Source: Chaetorhynchus papuensis (taxonomy: Eukaryota; Chordata; Aves; Passeriformes; Rhipiduridae). From it: a stretch of DNA of 64,000 nucleotides. The DNA lies in assembly GCA_013396525.1 (NCBI GenBank), contig VWYX01000271.1, positions 62,001-126,000 of the forward strand. The letters are read 5' to 3'. Below, in pieces: positions 21,691 through 33,800 of the stretch (positions are counted from its first letter, which is position 1; the number at the start of each line of letters is the position of its first letter). The translations under genes were made by a program, and so were the position numbers. The notes below the pieces were generated by a model. That model saw only the letters and a program-made list of their open reading frames with translations. It did no database searches and was not told the origin of the DNA.

Positions 21691-24564
21691 CAAGGGAACA
21701 GATCTTTAATGGGCTCAGATTTTAAAATCGGAGGAAGGAAGGGAACTTGACGTTGATGCTCTAGAAAACTTAATCTTGCCCTAGGTTATGAGTGAGCAGG
21801 CAGCAACATTTCAGACAGAAATTAGGAATGGCCACATTAAAAGTATCTGCTGTGTGGGAAAGTGTGAGCTACTGAAAGCACTGACATGCTAATGAACAGC
21901 ATCCAATGCATGTTTGTTTTTATATGGACAAAAAAAATCATATTTTAATTGGCCATATTCCTTGGGATACAGGACACACAAAACTTGTGCAAAATTTCAG
22001 TTCCAATTTGCACATTAATGAAAAGAAACATTCATGCATCATACATAATTTAAAATACTAAAGCATGAAGCATCTGTTCAATGCAGTTAGGATTGTCTTG
22101 TGTCCTCCACATGCATATTTCTCACTTGTACAACTGAATAATATTAAGATAAATTGATGCTTCTTTAAGAAAATGAGCAGGTGCTAGAGTTTATTATGTT
22201 CTTTATCAATTTTAGAAAGGCATAATGACTTTGTCTTAAGGGCTACATTTTTATAAAATACAAAAATTTCTTGCCATTTTTTCAGTACTCTGCCTGATAT
22301 AACTGTCAGAGCATTCTATAAATAAAACATGTCCATAAATTCTTCATAAGGATGATACTACCACATCAGTTTGTGAATACAATAAGAGTTTTGCTATTAA
22401 AAAAAATTCTAGTAATTTTACTTTTTTGCCTTACATGATTTTTGAAGAAAAAAAATTTAAAAATATGGTTGTAGAAGAGATGACATAAAATTTAAATGTC
22501 TAATTCCATGCTTGCCTTCAATTTTTTATGGCCATTTATGCCTGCACATATCCAATGGAGAATATCTGTGGGCTAATATTCTTCAATTCCAGAGTAAACA
22601 ACATCTCCATTGTCTGTCAATATGTTCCAAAACCATGGTCTTCAGACCTGAGAGAGCATCCTGTTCCCTCATCTTGAGCAGTAAATAACTCTACCTACAT
22701 ATTAAGGAGTTGTTTATCTCATTGTTACTGAGTATGCAGCAAAATGAAGCATGAAAATATGAACAGATAAATCATTAAGGGCTAGTGGAACAATCAGCAA
22801 CATTCAATAAACTGAAATCACTGGAAACAAGACAAATTGCTGCTGAGATTAAAGAATGAAAAGAAGAATAAGAATGAGATCATGGAATGGCAATCTGTAT
22901 CAAGGATAGCAATAACTGGATGTGAGTTTTCACTTCAATACCATGATGAAATTGTGAGGTACTTTTAAATCTGAACAAGAAAATAATAAATAAGGCAGGA
23001 AATTAGTAACACTTATGCTGGTGTTAAATAGTAAACCCTCTGCTTTGTTCTTTAGAGGAAAGAAGCCATTAGTGTAATAGTGCATTGTGTCCCAGACATC
23101 ACAGAGAATGTGGAAAACTGGGGGATGTAAAAAAAAGGAAATATCCAAACACATGAATTCTAGGAAGCTTGTCTTATTTTGAGATATTTTATTTATTTGA
23201 TTCATTAACAGGAATTTAACAATGTCTAATCACAGTCCATTCATACTGTGGTGCTACATGACTGCAGCAGATAAAAATCTGCAGTTTAAGAATTATAGTT
23301 AGACAGATTTACCAAACAAAGTTGAACTTTTTAGCACAAGGAATTAGTTGCTGGAACAAATCCTGTATGACGGGCTTGGTCTTACTCAAAATGTTTAATT
23401 CAAAGTATATGTCTTTTTTAAAAGATACCGTTTGAAGTGTTTGAAGTCAAACTTTAAATCTCAGAAATACCACGGAAATCACTGGATGAATTTTTTTGTC
23501 TTACAAAGTGTTCTGGCCTTCAAAATGATGAAAACTGCCAGCTAATTTTTGGATCCTTCCTGGGCTGTTAGTATTTATTATTTCTACTACGGCAGAAGAG
23601 ATCAGTTCTACCCAAAATCACATATGCACGATGAATAAAAGAATCAATTGTTTTAAAAAGAATGATGTAGAACAGATAAGTAAGAAAAGAGAATTAATTT
23701 TTTTTTTATATTCCTGTAATTTATGTAATGTAGAGATTCTTCCAAGCTATTCTGGATAATTTAGCTCTCTACTCTAGCAACAATTACCAAATTAAAGATT
23801 AGAGATCTTTGATGTTGCTTCACTTACTGGTAGTGTAGACATAAACCCCCAGATTTATACGAAAAAAAAAATCATATTGAATTAACTGGAAGATATTTAT
23901 CATTAAATACATGACCAAGGAAGGGAACATAGTGTTCTGACTGTTTGCCCGATATTATAATCACTGCATCACTGTCTAAAGCATAACTATGAGTAATATT
24001 TCAAATTAATTTTTTTGCTTGCCTGCCTCTAATCCTCAGGTAAGCACATTGCAGGTACAATCAACAATATGCCAAAATGGAGATACTGACAACAACCAAT
24101 ATAATATTTTTGTTGTCGCTTGGCAGATAAATTTTGGTCTAAATGTAGATAGTCTAGTTATTGCTACACTTTCAAAAATCATACAAACCCACCACAATCA
24201 TCTGTATTAAATACCATTTCTGAATGAGCAAAATGCAGACAAATGATAGGGAGCAAATCTAAACAGCTTCTAATGTGAAATGTTACCTAGAGAAAACCAA
24301 TGTTCTGTCAAAAAGAAAATGGTCGGAGCAACTCTAAGCAGAAAAAAGAGGAATGGGATGTTAGGTTACAAAGGAAGAAGTACTCAGCTTTACTTCATAG
24401 GAGAGGAAAGGAGAGGAATGATGCCAGGTTGTGGTTTTTCCTGTTATTTAAAAATTATCTGCTTTAACTGGAGTCTGAATTCCTGAAAGATTTGCTTCCC
24501 AGTGAAGAGCTTAAAATGTTGAATAGAGAAGTAAAAATTTCCAATTTTCTAACTAAATTATTTT
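21691..24564. other. Gene-free AT-rich DNA
   Basis: No exon or repeat recognised. The part near 21790-22060 is not low complexity and has several ATGCTAAT- and TAATTGG-like motifs, as some conserved non-coding elements do. This is only a resemblance. Confidence 0.45.
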
Positions 24565-24780
24565 CATGGATTTATAGAATATCTTAAGTTGGAAGGGACT
24601 CATTGGCATCATCAAGGAACTCCCTGCTCCTTGCAGGACTACTCAAAATCAAATCATGTGACAAAGAGTATAGTCCAGACACTCCTTGAACTCTGACAGG
24701 CTTGACCACTTCCCTGAGAAGCCTATTCCAGTGACTGACTACAGTGTCCATGAAGAATCTATTTGGTTATTCTCTATCTT
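24565..24780 (-). mobile_element. CR1 LINE 3' end fragment, minus strand
   Basis: The plus strand carries the reverse complement of the CR1 3' UTR: ATAGAATATCTTAAGTTGGA begins at 24574, followed by GAAGGGACT, then a block near 24685-24730 with CTTGAACTCTGACAGGCTTG (24687-24706) and CCTGAGAAGCCTATTCCAGT (24714-24733). These blocks are diagnostic of avian CR1 3' ends. The element is truncated on its 5' side at about 24780 and the terminal 8-bp repeats are reduced to traces at 24565-24580. Confidence 0.9.
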
Positions 24781-26329
24781 TCTAAAATTCTGTTCTGTGT
24801 TTAACCTGGTACGTATGATTTTGACTTGCTGACAGAAGCCCATAAACTTGCACTGATGTGGCAGTGCAGGTTTCAGGACTTGTCTGGGTCACTCACAGCC
24901 TGAGCTAATGTAATCGTGGTTTTGTTTGTGTAACTGTGTTTTGGTAGTAAGCAGGCTCACAAGGACGACCAGCATATTAGAAAGCTGCTGGTGGTGCACA
25001 TGATTTTGCTTTTCTATCTCGCCCCAAACACAGTTTTGATTTGTCATAACAGAGATCTAGAGTTCTTTCCATGTTGCATGTTTCAACCGAATTTTACAAA
25101 TATACAGCATGTGGATCTCTTCTTGCCCTGCATAGTGACATTATACAATTGAAATTGTTCCTTCAGGGATTTTTGTACTACAACATTGACCTTGCGTGCA
25201 CTTGTGCCTCTGTGTCAGGGCAGCTGTAGAAAAACCTCTGGCTTAACCGAAAAATATTTTAGTCATAAATTTGAACTAATGTTTTATGTAGTACTTCAAT
25301 GTTTCTACAGTCATTCTCTTTCCAAATGCTTTGAACATTATATTTAGTAACTAGATGATGATCTAGTCTAGTCCAAAGGGTACTGAATGTTGGAAACTTG
25401 CTACCACTTGCTTACACCCCTGTCAAATTATGTCATTTGCACTATATAATGACATTTTCTAGCTTAGTACTTCCTTTCCAATAAAATTTTCAAAAAAGTT
25501 AAACAAGTTATTTGCATGTCCTAAGTCTTTGGAGAGTTTTTCTTTGGATCTCGATATCGACTGATCAAGTACTCATTAACATAAATTTCATAGTGTGTGT
25601 TCTGAGTCAGTGTCCTCCAAGCTACATGCTGGCATCACTGCATCCACATAATAGATTTGCACAACACTAGATGGTTGAGACAGGTGCCATCAATGTGTTC
25701 CATTTCCAGAAAACATTTTTTATTTTTGTATTTTCTATTAACATTTAAGAAGAATGCATGAATTTTCAATTTATTTCTTAATAATAGGTTAATAAGGACA
25801 AGGCTACTGTTTTTTACTTACTACTAGAAAAGAAAATGACTCATATATTTTAAATGGAGAGATTTATTTCTAAAAGCAAATATTCTTCACCAAAAAAAAA
25901 AAAAGCAGAAACTCTAAATCAATGAATTGTTTGAAATAATGTGAAATACCAATAAGAGCAGGAATGAATGATGAAATAAGTGCTAAACTAAAATATGTCT
26001 GAACACAACAGGAAATTACACTTCCTGAGAGAAGTACAGAACCATGACACCTGCTTAAAGTGACTAGACTCTAGTTAAACTATTTCAAGTAAAAGCTAAA
26101 ATACAGAAGCCTGACTTATTTCACTAGTTGTTTAGATAATGATGTAATGTCAACACTCTTACTGTAATTTTCTTTAATAAAGCCCTCATTCTTATCTGGG
26201 AATACCTAGCAATGTGGCTGCTTATTTTGTTCTCATGGTACAAAGCATCCTGGCACAAACAAGTCATCAAGGAGTTGGTAAGATTCTAAAGTAGTGACTA
26301 TATATATGCTATATATAAACTCTTGGCCT
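24781..26329. other. Gene-free AT-rich DNA
   Basis: Nothing recognised apart from an A run near 25891-25904. The somewhat GC-richer part at 24840-25050 may be an unrecognised repeat. Confidence 0.45.
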
Positions 26330-26402
26330 GAAAAAAGAGTAGAAATTGAATTAGACTAGGGTAGAATAGAAGTAGATCAGAACGGAACAGAACAGAACAG
26401 GA
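26330..26402 (+). repeat. Degenerate GAATA/GAACA pentanucleotide repeat
   Basis: Units such as AGAATAGAAGTAG precede a clean stretch GGAACAGAACAGAACAGG near 26384-26401. This is a short, interrupted microsatellite. Confidence 0.6.
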
Positions 26403-28569
26403 GTTAGTTCACTTCCATTTTAATAACCTCACACTAGGAAGAAAACTTTCAGCAACTCTAGTCAGGTTCAAACAGACTCAGAACTACTTACATATATACT
26501 AAAGCCAGCTCTGGAGCTCTAGAAATGAAGAACACTCTAGGCAAATTACTTTCCCTAATTTTCTATCATTTTAAAAAGTATAGCACTTAGAGAAAAACAT
26601 AGAAGTGGAACCTTTATGTTTTCATGCTGGACAAAGGATAGAGAGGCTTGTGTTTTGTGAGAAGCTTAATATGAATTCTGTTTAAAGTTAGCTCTCATTC
26701 TAATTAAAAGTATATTTCCTGATATAACATGTTAATTTCTAAAAGAAAACAATGCTTGAACTGTTCTGACATGTGTTCATTATATATTCTTCAGTGGAAT
26801 ATTAAAAATTACCACTTAGAAATACAAGCACAAGGATAATACTGTGGAATGTCAGTGGCAGAAATAAAGAAGAGCACATCTCATGAAAGTTTCCAGAAGA
26901 CCTTATGTTATATCAATGAATACATATGAGAATAGAACTACAATTAGTCAATATCACCCTCATACTGAAACACCCAGGAAGTTTCAGCATTCAGGGTTTT
27001 ACGTGTGGTCTCAGCAGAGCCATATGGAGAAAGATGATCACCTTCATGCTCTGTTATACTGCCATTTTGCTTTGCAAGCTGGTGTTTAAATTGCTGCCCA
27101 CACACTATTCATTTGGGTGTCAGTACCAAATGTGTTTATGCCAACTGTGTTTCAGTTTATTATTCCTTAGAGGTATCTGCTTACATTTTCTATAGTGAGA
27201 TCTCAGGACTAAACAAATTCATGTTACAAACATAACGCAATGAAAAATGCAAATCATAAAAGAACAAAGGAAAAATGGTTGAGCTATATCTTTATTACAA
27301 AAATCTTTCCTGAATAATTACAGGCACAGAAAATGTTCCTTTGATGGATTCATGGCAAATTTCATAATGTAGGACCCTATGTTTCTTTCAAATCATCTCA
27401 GACAGGCACCTGTGTATAGATTTATTGTTCTTCAAAAAATTTCTAGCTCAATTTCAATGAATTCAATGAATATTAATTGTAATTTTTTTTTGTCATACTG
27501 CTTTTAGAACACAAATCATTGTCTCCCAATCTTCATCAAGATTTATGATTATTCGGCATTGTAGTCTCTAATTGGGATTTATGAAAACTGCTGTTCTGAG
27601 AATTGCCAGTACATTATGCCAAAGCATACTCAAACCATACTGTTCTTGCAATGACATAGACAGCCAATTCAGGTAATGTCATTGACAATAAACTGTCATC
27701 TGTTTCAGTAATCCGTAAAAGAGCATCTGATGTTCTATGTAAATAGGTGTTACATTCTCTTGTGTTTACTATATTAATAGTAGAAATAAGTAATTTCACA
27801 TGTTGCAGCATATATCGCAAGGAAAAAATGGAAGGAAAAAAATCTACCACTGTAATCAGCAAATGTTAGTTTTCATTTCTCGTTATTACTCAAAATAATT
27901 ATCTAAAGAACTATACCTTAGTGATCTATGATAACTTAAACATGACAAAACTAATAACATTGATTTTATTAAATTACATCATGGGATAATAAAGAAAACC
28001 AGTGGCTAGTTATTATTCAGAGGCCCTCCGTCTGAACACAACAATTTAATTAATCAGTTGATTACATAAAAAGAGAATGGCTCCATTAAGTACCATGAGG
28101 AATTCTAGGCCAGATCTTAGCTGCTATGTAGTATCATAGATACAATAACCCTAATGGAGCTACAGTGACAAACATGGTTAAAAAAATGCAGTTTATTTTG
28201 TTTATAAAATCTTGGCCATGATAGTACATGAGGGTAAAATTCAATTCCTTTATGGTACTGAAGACACAGGAAAAATAGGAGAGATAGTAGAGTAGGAGGA
28301 AAAAAGCTAAAAAGATAAGAGACTGTGGCAGAACAGGAAGAAGGCAGAAAAGAGAAAAAGAGAAAAAGTGGAAATAAATAAAATTTAGAATGTTGATCAG
28401 TTGCTATCTGGTTTAAGGTCAAACATTTACAGTACAGGTATTTCCACCAGCTTTTTTTAGAGATAGCTAAGGATAACCCTTGATTTTGAAGATGGTAACT
28501 GAAATGAAGGCTTAATATGATTTCTTCTGCAGGGTGCAGAAAAAGATTATGCACATCTTGATCTGATTC
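26403..28569. other. Gene-free AT-rich DNA, purine-rich at its right end
   Basis: No exon or family recognised. The part at about 28262-28375 is strongly purine-rich on the plus strand, which opens a 145-codon minus-strand frame rich in Phe, Leu and Ser. I treat that frame as composition-driven. Confidence 0.5.
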
Positions 28570-29060
28570 TGTGTGGTTGGTTATTCTTGGCTAACAGCCA
28601 AACTCCCACCCAGCTGCCCTCCTCCCATCTCCAGGAAAGAAGACAGTAATAGTGGAGAAAACAGGGAGAGCAGGAATATCAGGGGTTGAGGCAGAGATGG
28701 GGAGATGCAACCTAGCATTGCAGGAAAAGCAGACTTGGCTTTGGGAAAATTGACTATATTTATTGTCAGTTAAAATAAATATTTAGTCATAGATTTGGTT
28801 AGTGGGAAACAAAAAGACAAACATTAAATCTCTTCCTTTTCTCTTCCTTTTCCCAGTCTCATCTTCAGTCCTTCACTCCAGTCTCCTGTCCTCCCCACCT
28901 TACTGTTGCCACTGGCCAGTTGGTCTTCTCAGCAAGGAGTCAAGTGGTGCAGAAAGGGGATTATGGTCAGTACGTGGTAGTTTCTCTCTGTCATTCCTTT
29001 TCCCCCAAACCTTTCCTCTGTTCCAGTGCAAATCCTGTGGGAGACATAATATGAAAAGTT
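28570..29060. mobile_element. Divergent long avian LTR (ERVL-like), partial
   Basis: Ordered blocks match an avian LTR-type repeat I remember: GGTTATTCTTGGCTAACAGC near 28579-28598, CCACCCAGCTGCCCTCCTCC at 28606-28625, AAATTGACTATATTTATTGT near 28747-28766, a C/T-rich block at 28829-28900, GGATTATGGTCAGTACGTGG at 28958-28977, and a CTGTTCCAGTG..CCTGTGGGAGACA pair near 29018-29045. In the family that last pair starts a series of TGCTCCAGCGTGGG..CCCACGGG-type tandem units; here only the first unit survives. Most CpG positions are lost, which suggests an old copy. The plus-strand 86-codon frame inside is not a gene. I cannot fix the orientation. Confidence 0.62.
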
Positions 29061-29801
29061 GATCCCAACTAAGAGGAAGAAGACAAGCACATAAATAAAT
29101 AGGGAAAATGGGAAAAAAAATAAAGAGAGTTTCTAAATAAAAGATAGTAAAAAGAAAAAAAAACTCAAGGAGAATGTTTTATGAAATGGAGACAAAGAGA
29201 AAGGAAGGAAGCAGTGAAATGAAGACAAGCAAACAGAAATTCTAATAAAAAAAGTACTAATTATATGTGTAATTAATAACTGTAATACAGGCACATGGCA
29301 GAGTAGAAGTCTGAGAAAAAAAATTGGAATAATTTTAAATCAGTCGTTGCTTTTGACTTTTTGAGACTAACATAATTACAAAAATGCTTAACATCCTTTT
29401 TTTTTTTTTTAAAGATGAAGTCTGTGAAGCTCTTACTGCAGTCCTTAATAAGCTAAACCGTTTTCCTAAGACATCTGGGGAAAACAAAATTAAAATCCTA
29501 AAGGTGATAATTAGACAAGCTCAGTGATTTGTGTGATGCAGCCCACTGCAAATATTAGAAATACCATAAAATCGTGCCAAAAGGGCAAATGAATAGAAAG
29601 CTTTAGTTTGCACTTCAGAACATTTAAATATCTAGAAATGATGAAATATCAAAGTACTGCACTAAAATTCTGAGGCTTTCTCATTAGGAGAAACAAACAA
29701 CACATATTGTACAGGATACTGTAGGACACTGCGCAAGCAGAACTGCACTGAAATTCAGGCAGTTATATATTCGTAGCTTCAAAAAAGTACCTGTTGTTCT
29801 A
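29061..29801. other. Gene-free A-rich DNA
   Basis: Nothing recognised. A T run lies at about 29398-29411. Confidence 0.5.
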
Positions 29802-29915
29802 TGTCATGGTTTAATTCTGGCTGGCAATGAATTACCAAACAGCCTGTTGCTCACTGTGCCCACGTCCCTGCCCCCCCCCCCCTTACTGTGGAGCAGAGTC
29901 AGGAAGATTCTACTA
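29802..29915 (-). mobile_element. ERVL-like LTR end fragment, minus orientation
   Basis: The plus strand starts TGTCATGGTTTAATTCTGGC and continues GGCAATGAATTACCAAACAG, then a C run and GAGCAGAGTCAGGAAGATTC near 29891-29910. This is the same LTR family and the same end as at 2905 and 9775. About 115 bp remain. The 12-bp C run at 29871-29882 has expanded from the family's C-rich segment. Confidence 0.65.
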
Positions 29916-32900
29916 CTGATTCACTTGGTAAAACTGGACTCTGATTTTAATTTCTAGACTTCAGTTTTCCCATTTTGAACATAGTATGACTTAAACTTCT
30001 ACATAAATATGCTGCCCATCTACAATTTTTCAGACAAGAATCAATTTCTGGAAGGCCTTATCTTTTTACTATCTAAGCCAGACTTCCAGGAAGCCTAAAC
30101 GTGCACTTTTTGTAAATTGCCTAGAGAGGAAAAGATTCTGTGTTTCTTTTTTTCTTGTATTTTCATTTAATTTTTTCCTGTGTTTCTGGCTCATTAGGTC
30201 TGCCAGGTGAAAATTTCAACAGGTGCTTCTTGAAACAGGAGTTTCTTACCGCTGATGTAAATCAAATATATTTAAGCCAGCTGCATACAAAGTACACAGT
30301 CTTGCTGTTCATGTGTAGATCTTTACAAGTCTGCATTAGCAAAGTTAGAAATTCTGAGGCTCTATCTCCCCATTCTTACTGAAAATTATTGACATTTCCT
30401 GCACTACAAAGTGAGATCAACACGTGTACAGGAATAAATAATTCTTTGAAGACAAAGGGTGAGTGAAATATGCTACAAGCTTTTTTTCCAGTTTGGAGCA
30501 AGCCTGTTCCACCATCAGGGCAGTAAAGCAATGAATTAAAAAAAAAAAGCCAACAGAAATGCCAAAAGAAAAGCAATAGAGAACATCACCTCCTAAGCAA
30601 TTATAGAAAATGAGAGAACTTCTAAAAGCGGAATACCTATCTACTTATACTGTCATTTTGGAATGAACAAAACCAATCACCATTTCTGCATAGTATAATG
30701 TCCTGTTTATTAGATCATGCAATCTCATTTCTTATTTTTGAATGCTTTTTCTGACCTGTGGTTTGTGTGTTTTATTGCTGAATTGTAGATTTACGAGAAT
30801 AACGTCCTCCTGAAGGAGAAAGTTTCAGGTGGCTATGTTGGGGCTCATTTTACCAGTTGTGTGAGGACAAATCAAAGGTTTTACTGAACAGACTCCAGCA
30901 GTGCAGGGATACCTTCCACATTCAGAGGTGCCCTGAAGCTGTGTTTAACTTTAAACATTTATCTAGGTCCCACAGAAAAATGATGTGCTGAAGTGGAGTG
31001 TTTGATTCTGCCTTGTAAACAAAGGTGTCTGGTGCCATCTGAGATGACCTGAGAGATTTAAATGGGGCTGACATATCTGACAAAGAGCCTACAGGAGATA
31101 TGTGCCACTCTGGACTCATAGATGGACATCAGGCAGGATATCCTAAAGCAATTCAAATGGATGTTGACTTCTTGTCAACAAGGAGTCAGCAAGGAGCAAA
31201 TGAACTGAACCCATTGTGTCAATACCTTGTGCACTGAAATTACACTTACAGAGACGTTGGGCTCTGAGCACTTTCATATAGATAAAGGGTGTGAAATGTG
31301 GAAATGTATGCTTCTGGAAGAGAACCTATTTTTGTGAAATATACAGACTGACAGAATACGAAGATGTGAAGAGTAATTTAGAAAGAGAGGCTAATTCTGT
31401 ACATCTGAAGTGTTTCAGAGGTTGGAAGGTTTAGGATTAAAGGAAGTTAACCACCAGTAGACAAAGAAAAAGTAATCCTCAAAGGAGTTTTAAGGACTCA
31501 GTGAAAAGTGACATAGAGAGGATGTTAAAATGACTCTAAACTGCTGCTATTACCATCCTGATGGAATGAGAAAAATGAAACTAAATTTGTCTCCCCAGGA
31601 CAGACTGATAGAGTAGCCCCGATGAAAGAGTGTCAAACTTTATTTAGTACAGTTTCCTTAGAAACAAATTTGGCTGTGAATTTATGAGTACAAGTGCCTC
31701 ATTGCTGTTCCTTTTCTTCAGCTGCTGTGGGGGTCATGGAGGAAAGACCTTTAGGCTTGCAGAATATTTGGCTGCAGGAAATATTATGGTATTCTTCCTT
31801 AAATAGATCAGTAAAATGAAACACTAGTCAATGAATAACAAGAGTGCTTTTGTTTTGTTTTGCTTTGCTTTTCTTTTTCCCATGACATTGGGAACACTTT
31901 TTTTTTTTTTTTAATAAACTCAAACTAGGCCAAAAAAAAAAAAGAGGAGTTTGAGAAAGATTCTGGACAAACTGCATTTGCCCTCTTACATAAGCCTAAA
32001 TTTTATAGTTTATGTGAAATAGGTTTTCTAGTTTATTTGTGAGTTCCTCTCAGAAATAGCAATGGTTCTCATGTTTTACATAGGAAATGGTAGTATGCAA
32101 CTTTGCAGTATTTACTGATAATCATAAAAAATGAAACACAAAACCACTTGAAAATTGATGGTATTCTATGTCAGTGGAGTGCATACCATGTATTTTCCAA
32201 AGCAAACTGTAAAATATGTTGTTTGCTACTTTTTTGAAAGACCAAGTTTAAAGAAGAAATGAACTTCAAAACTGTAGTAAAATAGAAAAAGATTTTTGAA
32301 TACTATCTGTCTCATAACATCACCAGAGAAGTCAGAATTAATTCTCTAAGCTTCAAAATAATTTGTTAAACTTCTACCAGTTCAAACTAGTGAAGGATAA
32401 ATGTGGAAAAAAAACATTCTGAGATAATGTACTTCAAATGATATATCCTTACAAAAGGATATATATATAAAGGGATTTTTAAAACTGAGAAATCAATGAA
32501 TTTTTTGCAATGACTGTAAAGTTATGTCCTTCAGAATTGCTTTGCACAGTTTCAAATTGTTTAGAGACATAGACTGTTTAGAAATACATCAGTTTCAAAA
32601 AAACCCTTGGTTCTGAAATGAAAGCACTTGCAAAAGGCATACATAACTTTAAAAGGAATCAGTGAAACCCAAGGAACCTATAGACAGATTTTCCTTATTG
32701 TGCATTAAAAAATTGTGATATAAAATCAAATTAAATTAAGTGCTTTTGTAATATTTTTGATTCTTGAATTAAAAGAAAAAAAAAAATATTTTACCTATTG
32801 CAATGCATTGTTTAGACGTTTGTCATTCTAATTGCATCGTTCAAATGGGCACTGAGAGTAATACACTGAGACCACTCCTAGCCAGGAAAGACATTCTCTG

Positions 32901-33534
32901 GAACGTTTCAGTAGAAATTAAATGCTCATGCTCGAGTTCTGGCCAGATCCCAATTTACATTTTCCTTTTATATTCTACAGCTGCAAACTTTTGACCTTGC
33001 AAAGGAAGAAATGTTTCTCCATTTCTTTCTGTGCAAACTGGTTTATTTGGCTGTGGCAGATCAGACACCACATTTCATCTTACAAAGGCTAGGATTTCAT
33101 TACTAGACAGAAATACATAATATACTTTGGGATACTTGGAAAGGAAATTACTGCTTAGCTATTAAATGTTATTAGATTGTTCCTGATTAATTGTATATAT
33201 TTTAATTCCCCCAAATTTTCCAGAATGCATGAACATAAGCTAGATTTCCTCTAACTTATTTGTACATGTTATTATTATTTCAAAAGCAGCTTTTAAAACA
33301 TGTGCAAAATCTGTTTTCTGTCTCTGACCAGCCAATCTTTTGCATGGCTGACAATAGTTTGCAAACTTGGTACCCTGTGTTTAAAACTGCTATTTAGCTG
33401 AACCTAAAACATCTGCACAGGGCTGAAAACAACTTCTGTTGCATACACGCAGACACATTGAGAAACTTCTTAAACAAGAAAAGAAGGTGTAGGAGAAATT
33501 GTTCCATGCAAGATCACCTTTCAAGGGCAGACAT
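29916..33534. other. Gene-free AT-rich DNA
   Basis: No exon, RNA gene or repeat family recognised. Low-complexity bits include a T run near 31899-31912 and an A run near 31933-31943. One 10-bp perfect inverted repeat is listed separately. Confidence 0.5.
32441..32464. repeat. Perfect 10-bp inverted repeat, 4-nt loop
   Basis: ATATATCCTT (32441-32450) and AAGGATATAT (32455-32464) are exact reverse complements around ACAA. The region is A/T-rich and the longer context does not extend the pairing, so chance is a reasonable explanation. Confidence 0.7.
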
Positions 33535-33800
33535 GTGGTGGTGTGGGACAGGGAGGTGCTCACCTTACAGCCCTTCCCAAATGTTGGGGTCCTGAGGGCA
33601 CAAATTTGGCTTTCTGGCTCTCCCATTCCATCCCCCTGGGAGATCCCTCTCAGCTGCCAGCCTGGGGTTACCTGTCTCTGGTGCAGGATGAGTAGGATGC
33701 ACCTTTCCAGACCCACCACAAACCTGCCCAGCCTGCCCCCAAGGGGGTTCCATGGCTCCTGGCAGCCTGGGGCAGGGAGCAGGACCAAGCAAGGAAGCAC
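33535..33800. other. GC-richer island without recognised gene
   Basis: This stretch is clearly GC-richer than its flanks and has C and G clusters (for example CCCCCAAGGGGG near 33736-33747) but few CpGs. A 142-codon minus-strand frame (33390-33818) and a 117-codon plus-strand frame (33499-33852) overlap it. Both are open mainly because GC-rich DNA has few stops, and neither shows a domain I know. It could be an unrecognised repeat, an old exon or a conserved non-coding segment. Confidence 0.45.

Noticed and set aside
21397..21750. Lys/Gln/Asn-rich and Phe/Val-rich frames
   Set aside because: They are translations of the T/G low-complexity tract.
25340..25400. GATGATCTAGTCTAGTCC as a CR1 3' end
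   Set aside because: The flanking CR1 blocks and tail repeats are missing.
28117..28554. 145-codon minus-strand frame rich in Phe, Leu and Ser
   Set aside because: It is the complement of a purine-rich tract that contains few stops on that strand; no membrane-protein family was recognisable.
28802..29062. 86-codon plus-strand frame
   Set aside because: It lies inside an LTR-type repeat and shows no retroviral domain.
33736..33747. CCCCCAAGGGGG as a functional palindrome
   Set aside because: It is a short palindrome in a GC-rich patch with no associated structure.
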